Source: an uncultured Oscillospiraceae bacterium
GTDB taxonomy: Bacteria > Bacillota > Clostridia > Oscillospirales > Ruminococcaceae
Assembly (NCBI GenBank): GCA_904397845.1
Contig: CAJFOX010000005.1
Coordinates: 36,592 to 100,591 of the forward strand
Length of the DNA: 64,000 bases
Reading direction: 5' to 3'
Shown here: one piece after another, positions 12,247 to 19,966 of the stretch
Numbering within the stretch: position 1 is the stretch's first letter
Layout of the letters: the number at the start of each line of letters is the position of its first letter
Notes under the pieces: generated by a model
What the model saw: only the letters and a program-made list of their open reading frames with translations
Told to the model about the DNA's origin: nothing
The model's database searches: none
Program-made: the position numbers and the translations under genes

Positions 12247-12463
12247 AAGGACCCACCTCTAGGTCATATTGATCTATCTGTACCCGATCCCCGGGAAAAA
12301 GTTTTTTCCCCCGGGCAGTGCAGACTTCTCCATTTACTGAAACCGCCCCTTCCGCCACGATTTCTTTGGCATGGCCACCGGTTTCAGCCAGGCCACAATA
12401 TTTTAAAAACTGATCCAGCCGGATCCATTCAGTCTGGATTGGAAAAGTACGAAATTCTGCCAT
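12236..12463 (-). CDS. S4 domain RNA-binding protein (YaaA-type)
   Basis: A 75-residue protein made essentially of one S4 domain: [23 protein letters not shown] followed by GAVSVNGEV. It is the small S4 protein found between dnaN and recF in Firmicutes (YaaA/RlbA group), thought to act on ribosomes or RNA. The ATG at 12463 has GCAGGAG six bases upstream; the ATG at 12496 lies upstream without such a site. Translation is coupled to recF by overlap. Confidence 0.92.
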   Translation of the reverse strand: MAEFRTFPIQTEWIRLDQFLKYCGLAETGGHAKEIVAEGAVSVNGEVCTARGKKLFPGDRVQIDQYDLEVGPCEN

Positions 12464-12505
12464 TTTCTCCTGCCTTCCGCCCTTTATGGGCAACATAAGT
12501 AAAAA

Positions 12506-13615
12506 TTATGCTTCGCTTTTCAGCCGCACCGGCAGGATCAGAAACAAAAAGCTGTCTCCCTCCAGCGGAACTACTTTCATTGGAGCCAAAGGCCCGCTGA
12601 TTAAAAGGTTTACCTGATCGCAGCCGGTAGCGCGCAGCGCTTCGAGCATGTAGCGGTTATTAAAGCCGATTTCCACTTCGTCTCCTTCCATCCGGCATTC
12701 CAGCTGGTCGTATGCCTTACCGATAGCGGTAGAGCAGGACATTTTAATCTGTCCCTCCCCAAAATGGATGCGAAGGGGGCTTTTCAATCTGTCTGATATC
12801 AAAAGGGACGTTCTTTCAATGCTGTCTATCAGAGGGCGAACCTCTACCGTGACAGTAGTCTTGCTTCCCTCCGGGATCGCGGCTTTATAATCGAGAAATT
12901 CTCCCTCCAGCAGGCGGGATATGACTTTGTACTGGCCGATCTGCACCACCACATGCTTGCGGGACAGGTACAGCCGGGTCTGTTCCTCTTCGTCGTCAGA
13001 CAGCAGCTTATTCATTTCCGAAAGGGTTTTTCCAGGAATGATAAACTGGGCCGTTCCTTCGGCGGAGACCTTTTCCCGGCGCAGGGCCAGACGGAACCCG
13101 TCTACTGAAACTACCCGCAGTTCCCCGGCCTCCAACTGGAATAGGGAGCCGGTGTGTACGGGCTTGGAATCATTGGTTGAGATGGCAAACAGAGTTTGCT
13201 CAATCATACTTTTTAAAAGATGCTGCGGTAAACTGATCGATTGTTCTTCCTGCACTACGGGTATCTCGGGAAATTCGTCCGAAGGGATGCCTAGGATCGT
13301 GAATTCCGTCGCGCCGCTTTTGATCTCTGTCAGGTATTTTTCATCGGTGCGGACCGTAACCGTATCGCCGTTCATCCTGCGCATCATGTCGACAAAAAGC
13401 TTGGCGGAAAGAACAATCTCTCCTTCTTCTTCCACTTGAGCGCCCATCTGAGCGGATATGCCCAAATCCAGATCGTACCCCAAAAAGGAAAGGGTATCGC
13501 CTTTGGCGCGGATTAGGATTCCTTCCAGCACTGCCAGAGAGGTTTTCCCAGAAACCGCACGAGAAACGTTGGAAACAATTTCGTAAAGTTCCGGACGGGA
13601 ACAACTGAATTTCAA
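12506..13615 (-). CDS. dnaN: DNA polymerase III beta subunit (sliding clamp)
   Basis: The ring-shaped processivity clamp. The 369-residue product begins LKFSCSRPELYEIVSNV and carries three clamp domains; it ends with the conserved region PMKV.PLEGDSFLFLILPVRL. The start is TTG at 13615 with AAGGAG nine bases upstream. The frame extends upstream to an ATG at 13645, but that adds only non-conserved residues and lies in origin DNA. It is the first gene after dnaA, separated by the origin region. Confidence 0.97.
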   Translation of the reverse strand: MKFSCSRPELYEIVSNVSRAVSGKTSLAVLEGILIRAKGDTLSFLGYDLDLGISAQMGAQVEEEGEIVLSAKLFVDMMRRMNGDTVTVRTDEKYLTEIKSGATEFTILGIPSDEFPEIPVVQEEQSISLPQHLLKSMIEQTLFAISTNDSKPVHTGSLFQLEAGELRVVSVDGFRLALRREKVSAEGTAQFIIPGKTLSEMNKLLSDDEEEQTRLYLSRKHVVVQIGQYKVISRLLEGEFLDYKAAIPEGSKTTVTVEVRPLIDSIERTSLLISDRLKSPLRIHFGEGQIKMSCSTAIGKAYDQLECRMEGDEVEIGFNNRYMLEALRATGCDQVNLLISGPLAPMKVVPLEGDSFLFLILPVRLKSEA

Positions 13616-13955
13616 ATAAATCACACTCCTTTTTCCACGAAACAAAATAGAAAAGAAAAAATAAAAAAAGAAAAAGAATAAAATTTAGTCTTAGTAGTAG
13701 AGTTTGTGGATTTGTGAAAATAAGTATACAAATCCGCATAATTCAAGGGTTTTCCAGCCTTTTTTTCCTGTTGGATGAAGCGTTGGAAAAATGTGAAAAG
13801 GTGGAAAAAAAGAAAAATCAAATTTTAATTCAACCATGAGAAAGGTGTAACGTTAAGAAATTGTGGAAAACTTGGTTGAAAAAGAGGAAAATTCAGGGTC
13901 AGCCAAAATGTTTTCCAAATTCCGTGGATTGTGAAATGGTGGAATTGGTGGAAAA
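13616..13955. other. oriC: replication origin, dnaA-dnaN segment
   Basis: The 340-bp gap between dnaA and dnaN holds the unwinding elements. In the dnaA-to-dnaN direction there are DnaA-type boxes (a perfect TTTTCCACA at 13862-13870, and weaker sites near 13705-13713, 13801 and 13925-13955). They are followed by three TAG/CTA triplets (13692-13700), which match the DnaA-trio, and then by a nearly pure A/T tract (13641-13690) fit to be the melting region. This is the order box, trio, AT-rich element known from Bacillus. Confidence 0.85.
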
Positions 13956-15308
13956 TCAGGTATTCTGAATATTTTTAACGATATCCTCTACCATTTCCCG
14001 GTAGCGGAAATCCACTTTCATGTTTTTTTCCACCTGCTGGATGGCATAAACAATTGTCGAATGATCCCGGCCGCCGAATTCTTCCCCGATGGCCGCCATG
14101 GACATTTGGGTAATTTCCCGCACGATGTAAATGGAGACCTGCCGTGCCGAGGAGATCGTGGCAGACCGTTTATTAGACCGGATATCCTGTGGGCTGACGC
14201 CGCAGGTGCGCCCCACTTCCGCAATGATGCGTTCTACTGTTACCGGAACCGGCTGCTGGTCGTTGAGTACCTCCCGAATGGCATTTTGCGCGATGAGCAC
14301 CGAAGGAGGAGTTCCCGCCAAAAGCTTGTAAGCCTTTAATTTTTTGACCACACCCTCCAGCTGGCGGATGTTGGTTTTTAATTTGTTTGCAATGTATTCG
14401 CATACTTCATCCGGCACATGAATATCCAAAAGCTCTGCTTTTCGCTGGATAATGGCGATACGGGTTTCAAAGTCCGGAGGCTGGATATCGGCCAGCAATC
14501 CCCACTCAAAGCGGGTACGAAGCCGGTCTTCCAGGGTTTTAATCTCTTTTGGGGGCCGGTCAGAGGTCAAAACAATCTGCTTTTCTGCTTGGTAAAGGGT
14601 ATTAAAGGTGTGGAAAAATTCTTCCTGAGTCTGATCCTTGCCGCCGATAAACTGGATGTCGTCTACTAAAAGGATATCCGCCTGGCGGTATTTGTTGTGA
14701 AAAGCAATCGTCGTTTCCGATTTGATTGCTTCGATCAGCTCATTGGTAAAATCCTCGCCTTTGATATAGATGGCGTTGGTATTGGGATTGTTTTTGGTAA
14801 TTTCATTGGAAATAGCGTAAAGAAGATGGGTCTTGCCCAGCCCGGAGCCACCGTAGATGAACAGTGGGTTATAAGCCCCGGCAGGATTGGTGGCCACCGC
14901 CAGGGAGGCCGCATGGGCAAATTTATTGGACGGGCCTACGATAAATGTGCTGAAAGTATAGTCATAGTCGCCGCCAGCGCTGTTTTTCTCCATTTCTTCA
15001 GGGGTATATCTATGGGGAAAGGATTCCGCCGCCGGTTTTGCGGAGGAGGAAGCCGAATCGCTGTATTTATACTGAATCACCACTTCTACCGGAAAGCCGA
15101 CTACCTCTTCAAAGGAAGTAGCGATCAAATCCAGATACCGGCCTATGATCTGGTCCCGCTTAAACTGGGTTTGTACCTGCAGGTAAACCGTGGACCCTTC
15201 CATTTTCAAAGGTTCGATCCCTTTGATCCATGCCGCATAGGCAGTGGGGTTCATACTTTCCTGGAGCTTTTCAAAAACAAGATCCAGAATTTCCTGTAAG
15301 GATTCCAT
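13956..15308 (-). CDS. dnaA: chromosomal replication initiator DnaA
   Basis: The 450-residue initiator ATPase. Domain I covers about 1-80. The AAA+ domain shows Walker A GGSGLGKTHLL, Walker B LLVDDIQF and the sensor region LTSDRPPKE. Domain IV ends with the DNA-binding signature GGRDHSTIVYA. The ATG has GAGGAGGGA nine bases upstream. DnaA boxes lie on both sides of the gene. The box at 15370-15378, inside the dnaA leader, suggests autoregulation. Confidence 0.98.
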   Translation of the reverse strand: MESLQEILDLVFEKLQESMNPTAYAAWIKGIEPLKMEGSTVYLQVQTQFKRDQIIGRYLDLIATSFEEVVGFPVEVVIQYKYSDSASSSAKPAAESFPHRYTPEEMEKNSAGGDYDYTFSTFIVGPSNKFAHAASLAVATNPAGAYNPLFIYGGSGLGKTHLLYAISNEITKNNPNTNAIYIKGEDFTNELIEAIKSETTIAFHNKYRQADILLVDDIQFIGGKDQTQEEFFHTFNTLYQAEKQIVLTSDRPPKEIKTLEDRLRTRFEWGLLADIQPPDFETRIAIIQRKAELLDIHVPDEVCEYIANKLKTNIRQLEGVVKKLKAYKLLAGTPPSVLIAQNAIREVLNDQQPVPVTVERIIAEVGRTCGVSPQDIRSNKRSATISSARQVSIYIVREITQMSMAAIGEEFGGRDHSTIVYAIQQVEKNMKVDFRYREMVEDIVKNIQNT

Positions 15309-15339
15309 CTATTAAGGTCCCTCCTCATCTCAGGTTGAA

Positions 15340-15490
15340 AAGCTGGGGATTTTTCCGTGGAAAAATTTTTTTTCCACAAAAATTTATGATCCAATTATAC
15401 CACAGTAAGGACAGGCTTTTCAAGGTTTTCCACCGATGAAAGAATCTATATATTTAATAGTATATTGGGCAGGTTATCCATTGACAAATC
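15340..15490. other. DnaA-box region upstream of dnaA
   Basis: The dnaA-rpmH gap holds TTTTCCACA (15370-15378), the palindromic TTTTCCGTGGAAAA (15351-15364), TTTTCCACC (15426-15434) and TTATCCATT (15474-15482). Only the first is a full match to the box used at the dnaN side. This is probably the upstream half of a bipartite origin and a dnaA autoregulatory region. Confidence 0.65.
15394..15423 (-). promoter_or_regulatory. dnaA: dnaA promoter
   Basis: On the minus strand TTGAAA (15418-15423) and TATAAT (15394-15399) are 18 bp apart. The DnaA box at 15370-15378 falls in the early transcribed region. Confidence 0.7.
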
Positions 15491-15516
15491 AATAGGAAAA
15501 AGAAAGGAGGATTTCC

Positions 15517-15537
15517 ATGGCATTTTTTTATTTTTGA
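15517..15537 (+). other. six-codon micro-ORF with strong ribosome binding site
   Basis: AAAGGAGG is followed by ATG GCA TTT TTT TAT TTT TGA, encoding MAFFYF. It lies immediately upstream of, and its stop just before, the -35 box of the rpmH promoter. Whether it is transcribed is unknown; it may be coincidental. Confidence 0.25.
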
Positions 15538-15539
15538 TA

Positions 15540-15569
15540 TTGACACGGCAAGTCCGGTTAAGATATACT
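15540..15569 (+). promoter_or_regulatory. rpmH promoter
   Basis: A perfect TTGACA (15540-15545) and TATACT (15564-15569) are separated by 18 bp, about 38 bp before the rpmH start. Confidence 0.75.
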
Positions 15570-15607
15570 ATATTCTTGCAAGGTTAGCCTCGAAAGGAGG
15601 GACATTT

Positions 15608-15742
15608 ATGTTCAGAACATATCAGCCTAAAAAGCTGCAGAGAAAAAAAGAGCACGGTTTTCGCAAGAGAATGTCAACCAGAAATGGGCGTAAGGTTTTG
15701 GCGCGCAGAAGAGCCAAAGGCAGAGCACGTCTCTCCTACTAA
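15608..15742 (+). CDS. rpmH: 50S ribosomal protein L34
   Basis: A 44-residue very basic protein, [18 protein letters not shown]... ending [12 protein letters not shown], a complete L34. The ATG has GAAAGGAGG upstream. It is the first gene of the conserved rpmH-rnpA-yidD-yidC-jag block next to the origin. Two hairpins separate it from rnpA, so most transcripts probably stop after rpmH. Confidence 0.97.
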   Translation: MFRTYQPKKLQRKKEHGFRKRMSTRNGRKVLARRRAKGRARLSY

Positions 15743-15750
15743 AGAGGGCT

Positions 15751-15779
15751 GACCACGCCGGTATGTGGTCTTTCTTTTT
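15751..15779 (+). terminator. terminator after rpmH
   Basis: Stem GACCAC/GTGGTC (15751-15756 with 15765-15770) is followed by TTTCTTTTT, nine bases after the rpmH stop. Confidence 0.7.
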
Positions 15780-15824
15780 ATGTGCCGTATTTTCCGGTTT
15801 AAATGGAAAATGATACCAAAGATG

Positions 15825-15863
15825 AAACGCCTTTTGAAGGATTTTCAAAAGGCGTTTCTTTTG
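15825..15863 (+). terminator. second hairpin terminator upstream of rnpA
   Basis: A perfect 14-bp stem (AAACGCCTTTTGAA, 15825-15838, with 15844-15857) and a 5-base loop are followed by CTTTT. The A-rich 5' arm means it could also work in the other direction. Confidence 0.7.
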
Positions 15864-15886
15864 ATGAAAGGGTGGCTGGGATCAGG

Positions 15887-16273
15887 ATGAAGATTGCAAA
15901 AATCAATCAAAACCGTGATTTCCGCCGCGCTTACAGCAAGGGAAAATATGCGGCGCATCCATTGATCGTTACCTATGCGGTAAAAAACCGCAGAGGCGAG
16001 ACCAGAATTGGCATTACCGCATCCAAAAAAGTTGGAAATGCAGTACAGCGAAACAGGGCAAGGCGAGTGATTACAGCGGCGTTTATGCCGGTGCAGGAAC
16101 AAATCAAAAAAGGCTATGATATCGTTTTGGTCGCACGGGCCAGAACGCCCCTTGCAAAATCGACCCAGATCGCGCCTGTTTTGCAAAAACATCTGCAAAA
16201 ACTGGGACTTATGGAAAATGATAAAAAAATGGTTGCTTTGGATGATCCGGATGTATCGGAAGTATCTGTCTAG
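15887..16273 (+). CDS. rnpA: ribonuclease P protein component
   Basis: The protein cofactor of RNase P, needed for 5' maturation of tRNA. The start chosen is ATG 15887, giving 128 residues beginning [19 protein letters not shown]. The RNR signature region [12 protein letters not shown] is present. The frame extends to an ATG at 15803, but those codons would run through the terminator hairpin. The 3' end overlaps yidD by 56 bp, as in other Firmicutes. No strong ribosome binding site is visible at 15887 (GATCAGG only). Confidence 0.93.
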   Translation: MKIAKINQNRDFRRAYSKGKYAAHPLIVTYAVKNRRGETRIGITASKKVGNAVQRNRARRVITAAFMPVQEQIKKGYDIVLVARARTPLAKSTQIAPVLQKHLQKLGLMENDKKMVALDDPDVSEVSV

Positions 16274-16469
16274 ACTCAAAAGAGTACCCACCTGCAGATT
16301 CTATCCCACCTGTTCTTCTTATGCGTTGCAGGCGATTGAACGCTTTGGCGCTTTGAAAGGCGGGTTTTTAGCGCTTCGGCGCATCCTGCGCTGTCATCCT
16401 TTTCACCCTGGCGGAATGGATCCGGTCCCTGAGACCTTCCATTGGTTTTCCAGCAAAAAAAAGGATTAA
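16218..16469 (+). CDS. yidD: membrane protein insertion efficiency factor YidD
   Basis: An 83-residue small protein with the family core [26 protein letters not shown] and [12 protein letters not shown]. It assists YidC/Sec insertion at the membrane. The ATG at 16218 gives the hydrophobic N-terminal helix seen in the family. The gene overlaps the 3' end of rnpA in another frame, a conserved arrangement implying coupled translation. Confidence 0.92.
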   Translation: MIKKWLLWMIRMYRKYLSRLKRVPTCRFYPTCSSYALQAIERFGALKGGFLALRRILRCHPFHPGGMDPVPETFHWFSSKKKD

Positions 16470-16544
16470 GCCGCTCCTCCTCTTCTACTTCAGGCTTTTT
16501 CAGTGCAGAAGGACTTCTTAAAATTTGTAAACGGAGGACAAGGA

Positions 16545-17624
16545 ATGAATTTTATTTATACTGTATTCGGCTGGCCACTCGGCTGGATTATGTATGTATG
16601 TTATTTGATTGTAGAAAACTATGGACTTGCTCTGATCCTGTTTACCATTATCACCAAAGCATTGCAGCTTCCTCTGGCCATCAAACAGCAAAAGTCCATG
16701 ATGAAAACGGCAATTTTCAAGCCGCAGATGGAAGCTCTGCAGCGCAAATATAAAAATAACAGGGAAAAGCTCAATGAGGAAATGATGAAACTTTATGAGA
16801 AGGAACACTATAATCCCATGAGTGGTTGCCTTCCTTCTTTAATTAGTTTCCCAATTCTGTTCGGTATGATCGACGTTGTTTATAAACCGATCACCCATAT
16901 TATCCGGCCTGGTTCCGATATCATTGAAAAGGCTACCGAGATCCTCACCAGCCTTGGGATGAACACTGGAAATACGATGGCGTCTCAGATTTCAATCATC
17001 AACGCGATCCAAGCGGATCCATCCCCCTGGAGCGAGCTGGGCGCTGATTTTATTGCCAAGGCACAGTCGATGAATTTTTCTTTTTTGGGTGTAAACCTGG
17101 CGGCAACGCCGACGATTACCCCTGGTGGGCAGCCGATGTCGGTTTATATTCCGCTTTTACTGGTGCCGATTCTGTCCGGCATTACCTCGCTTTTGATTTC
17201 CATTCAGGCCCAGCGCCAGAATAAGGCAACAGTGGGAGATATGGCCGGCGGTGGAATGATGAAAGGCATGATGTATTTCATGCCATTGTTCTCTTTGTGG
17301 TTTGCTTTCCAGGTACCTGCGGGCGTTGGCATGTACTGGCTGCTGTCCAACATACTGACGATGGTACAAACCGCTGTCCTTCATAAAAAATTCGACCCTA
17401 CCGCTGCAATTGAAGCAGCAAAAGCGGCGGAAGAAGCGGAAAAGGAAAGAGAACGGGAAGAGCGGCGTCTGTTAAAGGAAAAGAAGGCCCAGGGAAAACA
17501 GCTGGATGAAAAAGAAAGCGAAAAGGCCATGAGCACCAAGGAGCTGAACGCAAAAAAAATCGCCGAGGCCCGCCGCCGGATGGCTGAAAAATATGGCGAC
17601 GTCTACACCGAGGATGAGGAATAG
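16545..17624 (+). CDS. yidC: membrane protein insertase YidC/Oxa1
   Basis: A 359-residue membrane insertase. The N-terminal segment, the YidC core beginning with LILFTIITKALQLPL, the charged cytoplasmic hairpin (KYKNNREKLNEEMMKLYEKE) and several later membrane segments are visible. A long charged tail (about 290-359) rich in E/K/R probably contacts ribosomes. No lipobox is present at the N-terminus. ATG 16545 is preceded by ACGGAGGACAAGGA. It follows yidD and precedes jag in one operon. Confidence 0.96.
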   Translation: MNFIYTVFGWPLGWIMYVCYLIVENYGLALILFTIITKALQLPLAIKQQKSMMKTAIFKPQMEALQRKYKNNREKLNEEMMKLYEKEHYNPMSGCLPSLISFPILFGMIDVVYKPITHIIRPGSDIIEKATEILTSLGMNTGNTMASQISIINAIQADPSPWSELGADFIAKAQSMNFSFLGVNLAATPTITPGGQPMSVYIPLLLVPILSGITSLLISIQAQRQNKATVGDMAGGGMMKGMMYFMPLFSLWFAFQVPAGVGMYWLLSNILTMVQTAVLHKKFDPTAAIEAAKAAEEAEKEREREERRLLKEKKAQGKQLDEKESEKAMSTKELNAKKIAEARRRMAEKYGDVYTEDEE

Positions 17625-17654
17625 TGTTTTGCCACTTGGAATGGAGGTTTTATT

Positions 17655-18497
17655 GTGAATCGTGAAATCATTGCCACTGGCAGAACAGTGGATGAAGCAT
17701 TGGATAAAGCATATGAGCAGCTGGGCGTGTCCCGTGATGAAGCGCAGTTTGAAATCCTCGATCTGCCTAAAAAAGGATTTTTAGGCTTGGGTTCTTCTCC
17801 GGCAAAGGTTCGGGTATTCATCGAGTTTTCCAAAGCCCAGTGCGCAGTGGACTATTTGCAGAGTATTTTTGATCAGATGGGACTGGATCATGTCCAGATA
17901 GACGTAACGGAAATGGAAAATTGCGCGAATATTACTTTGAGCGGTGAGGGCCTTGGCGTACTCATTGGCCGCCGTGGTGAAACGCTGGACGCATTGCAGT
18001 ATTTGGCAGGGCTGGTTGCCAACCGCCTGGAAGGCGATTATTACCGCATTGTGGTGGATAGCGGAAATTACCGGGAAAAACGGGAAAAAACCCTGGAAAA
18101 CCTGGCGAAAAAATTATCTTCTCAAGTTATTCGCACAGGCCGCAGCGTTACGCTGGAGCCGATGAATCCTTATGAGCGGCGGGTCATCCACGCGACCATT
18201 CAGGGGATCGACGGAGTAACTTCTTCTTCTGTTGGAGAAGAGCCTTCCCGCCGAGTAGTCATTTCTTCTACCAATCCGTCGAAAAAAAGCTATAACCGCA
18301 ATCGGGCGGCGGAAAGCGGCGATCGGAGCCGTGACCGTGGAAGCCGGGTCGGCAGAGGCGGCCGGTCGGGCCGCGGCGGATATGAAAAACGTCCGCCACG
18401 CGAAAAATATGTGCCGCAGGACGTGACCCCCAACCGGACAAAAGTTGAGGTCGAAGACGATGATAAGCCGCTGTATTCCAAAATTGAAATCGACTAA
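17655..18497 (+). CDS. jag: RNA-binding protein Jag/KhpB
   Basis: A 280-residue protein with an N-terminal Jag domain (ATGRTVDEALDKAYEQLG, then KKGFLGLGSSPAKV), a KH domain (about 90-145, GVLIGRRGETLDALQYL) and an R3H domain (about 150-210, MNPYERRVIHATIQ). The tail is an unusual R/G/S-rich stretch followed by an acidic end. Jag/KhpB binds RNA and links to cell elongation in Gram-positive bacteria. The start is GTG with GGAGG upstream. It ends the yidC operon. Confidence 0.95.
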   Translation: MNREIIATGRTVDEALDKAYEQLGVSRDEAQFEILDLPKKGFLGLGSSPAKVRVFIEFSKAQCAVDYLQSIFDQMGLDHVQIDVTEMENCANITLSGEGLGVLIGRRGETLDALQYLAGLVANRLEGDYYRIVVDSGNYREKREKTLENLAKKLSSQVIRTGRSVTLEPMNPYERRVIHATIQGIDGVTSSSVGEEPSRRVVISSTNPSKKSYNRNRAAESGDRSRDRGSRVGRGGRSGRGGYEKRPPREKYVPQDVTPNRTKVEVEDDDKPLYSKIEID

Positions 18498-18530
18498 AAA
18501 TAAACTGTCCTTATGTTTGCGGCAGTCTAT

Positions 18531-18568
18531 AAAAAACAGGAGCAGATCTTTATCTGCTCCTGTTTTTT
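18531..18568 (+). terminator. terminator after jag
   Basis: AACAGGAGCAGAT / ATCTGCTCCTGTT is a near-perfect stem with a short loop, followed by a T-run. The next 160 bp up to 18729 show nothing else I can name. Confidence 0.9.
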
Positions 18569-18729
18569 GCTATATAAAAGCACTGAAAATATTCGGGTAC
18601 CGCACTTTGTATGGACTAAGACAGCTATTGCAAAGCTTTCCCTTATTTGCCGCTATGGTAAGTTTTAAACGCACGGATTTAATGTCAAAAGTCATCCCGC
18701 TAATTGGCCGCCGTAACAGCAGTCACATT

Positions 18730-18894
18730 TTATTTGCGTTTTTTAAACCAATAGACAAATAAACTGACGATTGCCGCAGCTGCAATTCCCACGCCAACCC
18801 AGAACCAAACAGAGAGGCTGCCGCTGACAAAAACAGCGGTTGGCCCGTCAGCGCCGCCAATGATCCCGATATTTGAAGCAAAAAATAAATTCAT
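18730..18894 (-). CDS. 54-residue membrane microprotein with an OadB-type GIIGGADGPT motif
   Basis: The product has a short N-terminus, the string IGIIGGADGPTAVFVSG (about residues 9-25), one membrane helix (about 30-50) and a basic end (KKRK). The GIIGGADGPT string is a hallmark of the beta subunit of Na+-translocating decarboxylases (oxaloacetate/methylmalonyl-CoA type), a protein many times larger. No decarboxylase gene is nearby. The ATG has GAGGG seven bases upstream and lies 13 bp after a CDF transporter gene, so the two are likely cotranscribed. Function unknown; a role with cation transport would be inference. Confidence 0.75.
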   Translation of the reverse strand: MNLFFASNIGIIGGADGPTAVFVSGSLSVWFWVGVGIAAAAIVSLFVYWFKKRK

Positions 18895-18907
18895 TGCACC
18901 GCCCTCT

Positions 18908-19816
18908 TTACAGATTTGTCTGTTCTTCCAATTCTGGTACCAGTTCCAGAGAATAATCGTCAAATTCCTGCCCCAGCGCCGTATAGATTTCGTCGTACAT
19001 TTCATGCAGAAGCGTCATGGATACCACATCGCTTTTGGGCTTAAAGTAAATGGAAATCCACATCCGCCGCCCAGTAAGCACCACATCGTAAAAAGTACCT
19101 GTGTACTGGAAATCAGCAAGGATACGATGAGAAATATCCTTTACCTTATCGAGGATATCCTCTTTCGGAGCAAACAGGAAAATACTGCGGAAAGCGTCAG
19201 AAATCATCTTTACCGGCTGCGGCAGCATAAACAGAGCAATAACGATGGCCACGATCTGGTCGAAATACGGCGCAATTTTTTGAGCCGGCGTTTCAGCCAG
19301 AAAAATCTGCGCGAAGAAAGCCAGCGCAATACCGATGCTGCAAAGAAAATCGACCTTCCAGCCGTAAATCTCCGCTTCCACTGTAGGAGAGACGGTTTTT
19401 TTATGGAAGTAGCGCATAAAAAGAAGCACCAAAAGGCTGAAAAACGCCAAAATAAACTCAAAAGCGGAAATTTGCCCATAATCAAGATGGCGTCCGCCTT
19501 GCAGTAAAATTTGGATATTGTTAGTAATCAGTCCCAATGTGACCGAAATCAGCATGAATCCCTTGACAATGATGAACACCGATTCAAACTGAGAATACCC
19601 ATAAGGTTTTTTCTCACTGACCGGCTGATAGAAAAGGGGGGTCAAAAACAGGGAAAGGCCAATGACAATCAGTTCCGCCGCATCAAATACCGCATCCATC
19701 AAGATGGCTTGGGAGTTGCTCCATAATGACATCAAAAGCTCTACGACTACAAAAGCCATTCCCGCATACAGGGATATTTTCAGAATAATTTTTTCGTATT
19801 TTTGTTTTTCATTCAC
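18908..19816 (-). CDS. cation diffusion facilitator family transporter
   Basis: A 302-residue protein with six predicted membrane segments and a C-terminal cytosolic domain, the CDF layout. The metal site in the second helix reads DAVFD (D-x3-D). The partner site in helix five reads WKVD, where many zinc exporters have H-x3-D, so the metal may not be zinc. The start chosen is GTG 19816 with AAGGTGA upstream; an in-frame ATG at 19879 is possible. It is the first gene of a pair with the 54-residue microprotein. Confidence 0.85.
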   Translation of the reverse strand: MNEKQKYEKIILKISLYAGMAFVVVELLMSLWSNSQAILMDAVFDAAELIVIGLSLFLTPLFYQPVSEKKPYGYSQFESVFIIVKGFMLISVTLGLITNNIQILLQGGRHLDYGQISAFEFILAFFSLLVLLFMRYFHKKTVSPTVEAEIYGWKVDFLCSIGIALAFFAQIFLAETPAQKIAPYFDQIVAIVIALFMLPQPVKMISDAFRSIFLFAPKEDILDKVKDISHRILADFQYTGTFYDVVLTGRRMWISIYFKPKSDVVSMTLLHEMYDEIYTALGQEFDDYSLELVPELEEQTNL

Positions 19817-19966
19817 AATTTCACCTTGCTTTGCATTTTTTTGATGAAGAGTAGGCGAATCTCTTTTTTTATAAGGCAAGACGCCCTACAAAGACAGTCG
19901 AAAAACGCCCAGAGAATGAAAACGCTACGGATCCTTTTCTCCCGGATAGGTCAAGGCCGGCGGCTT

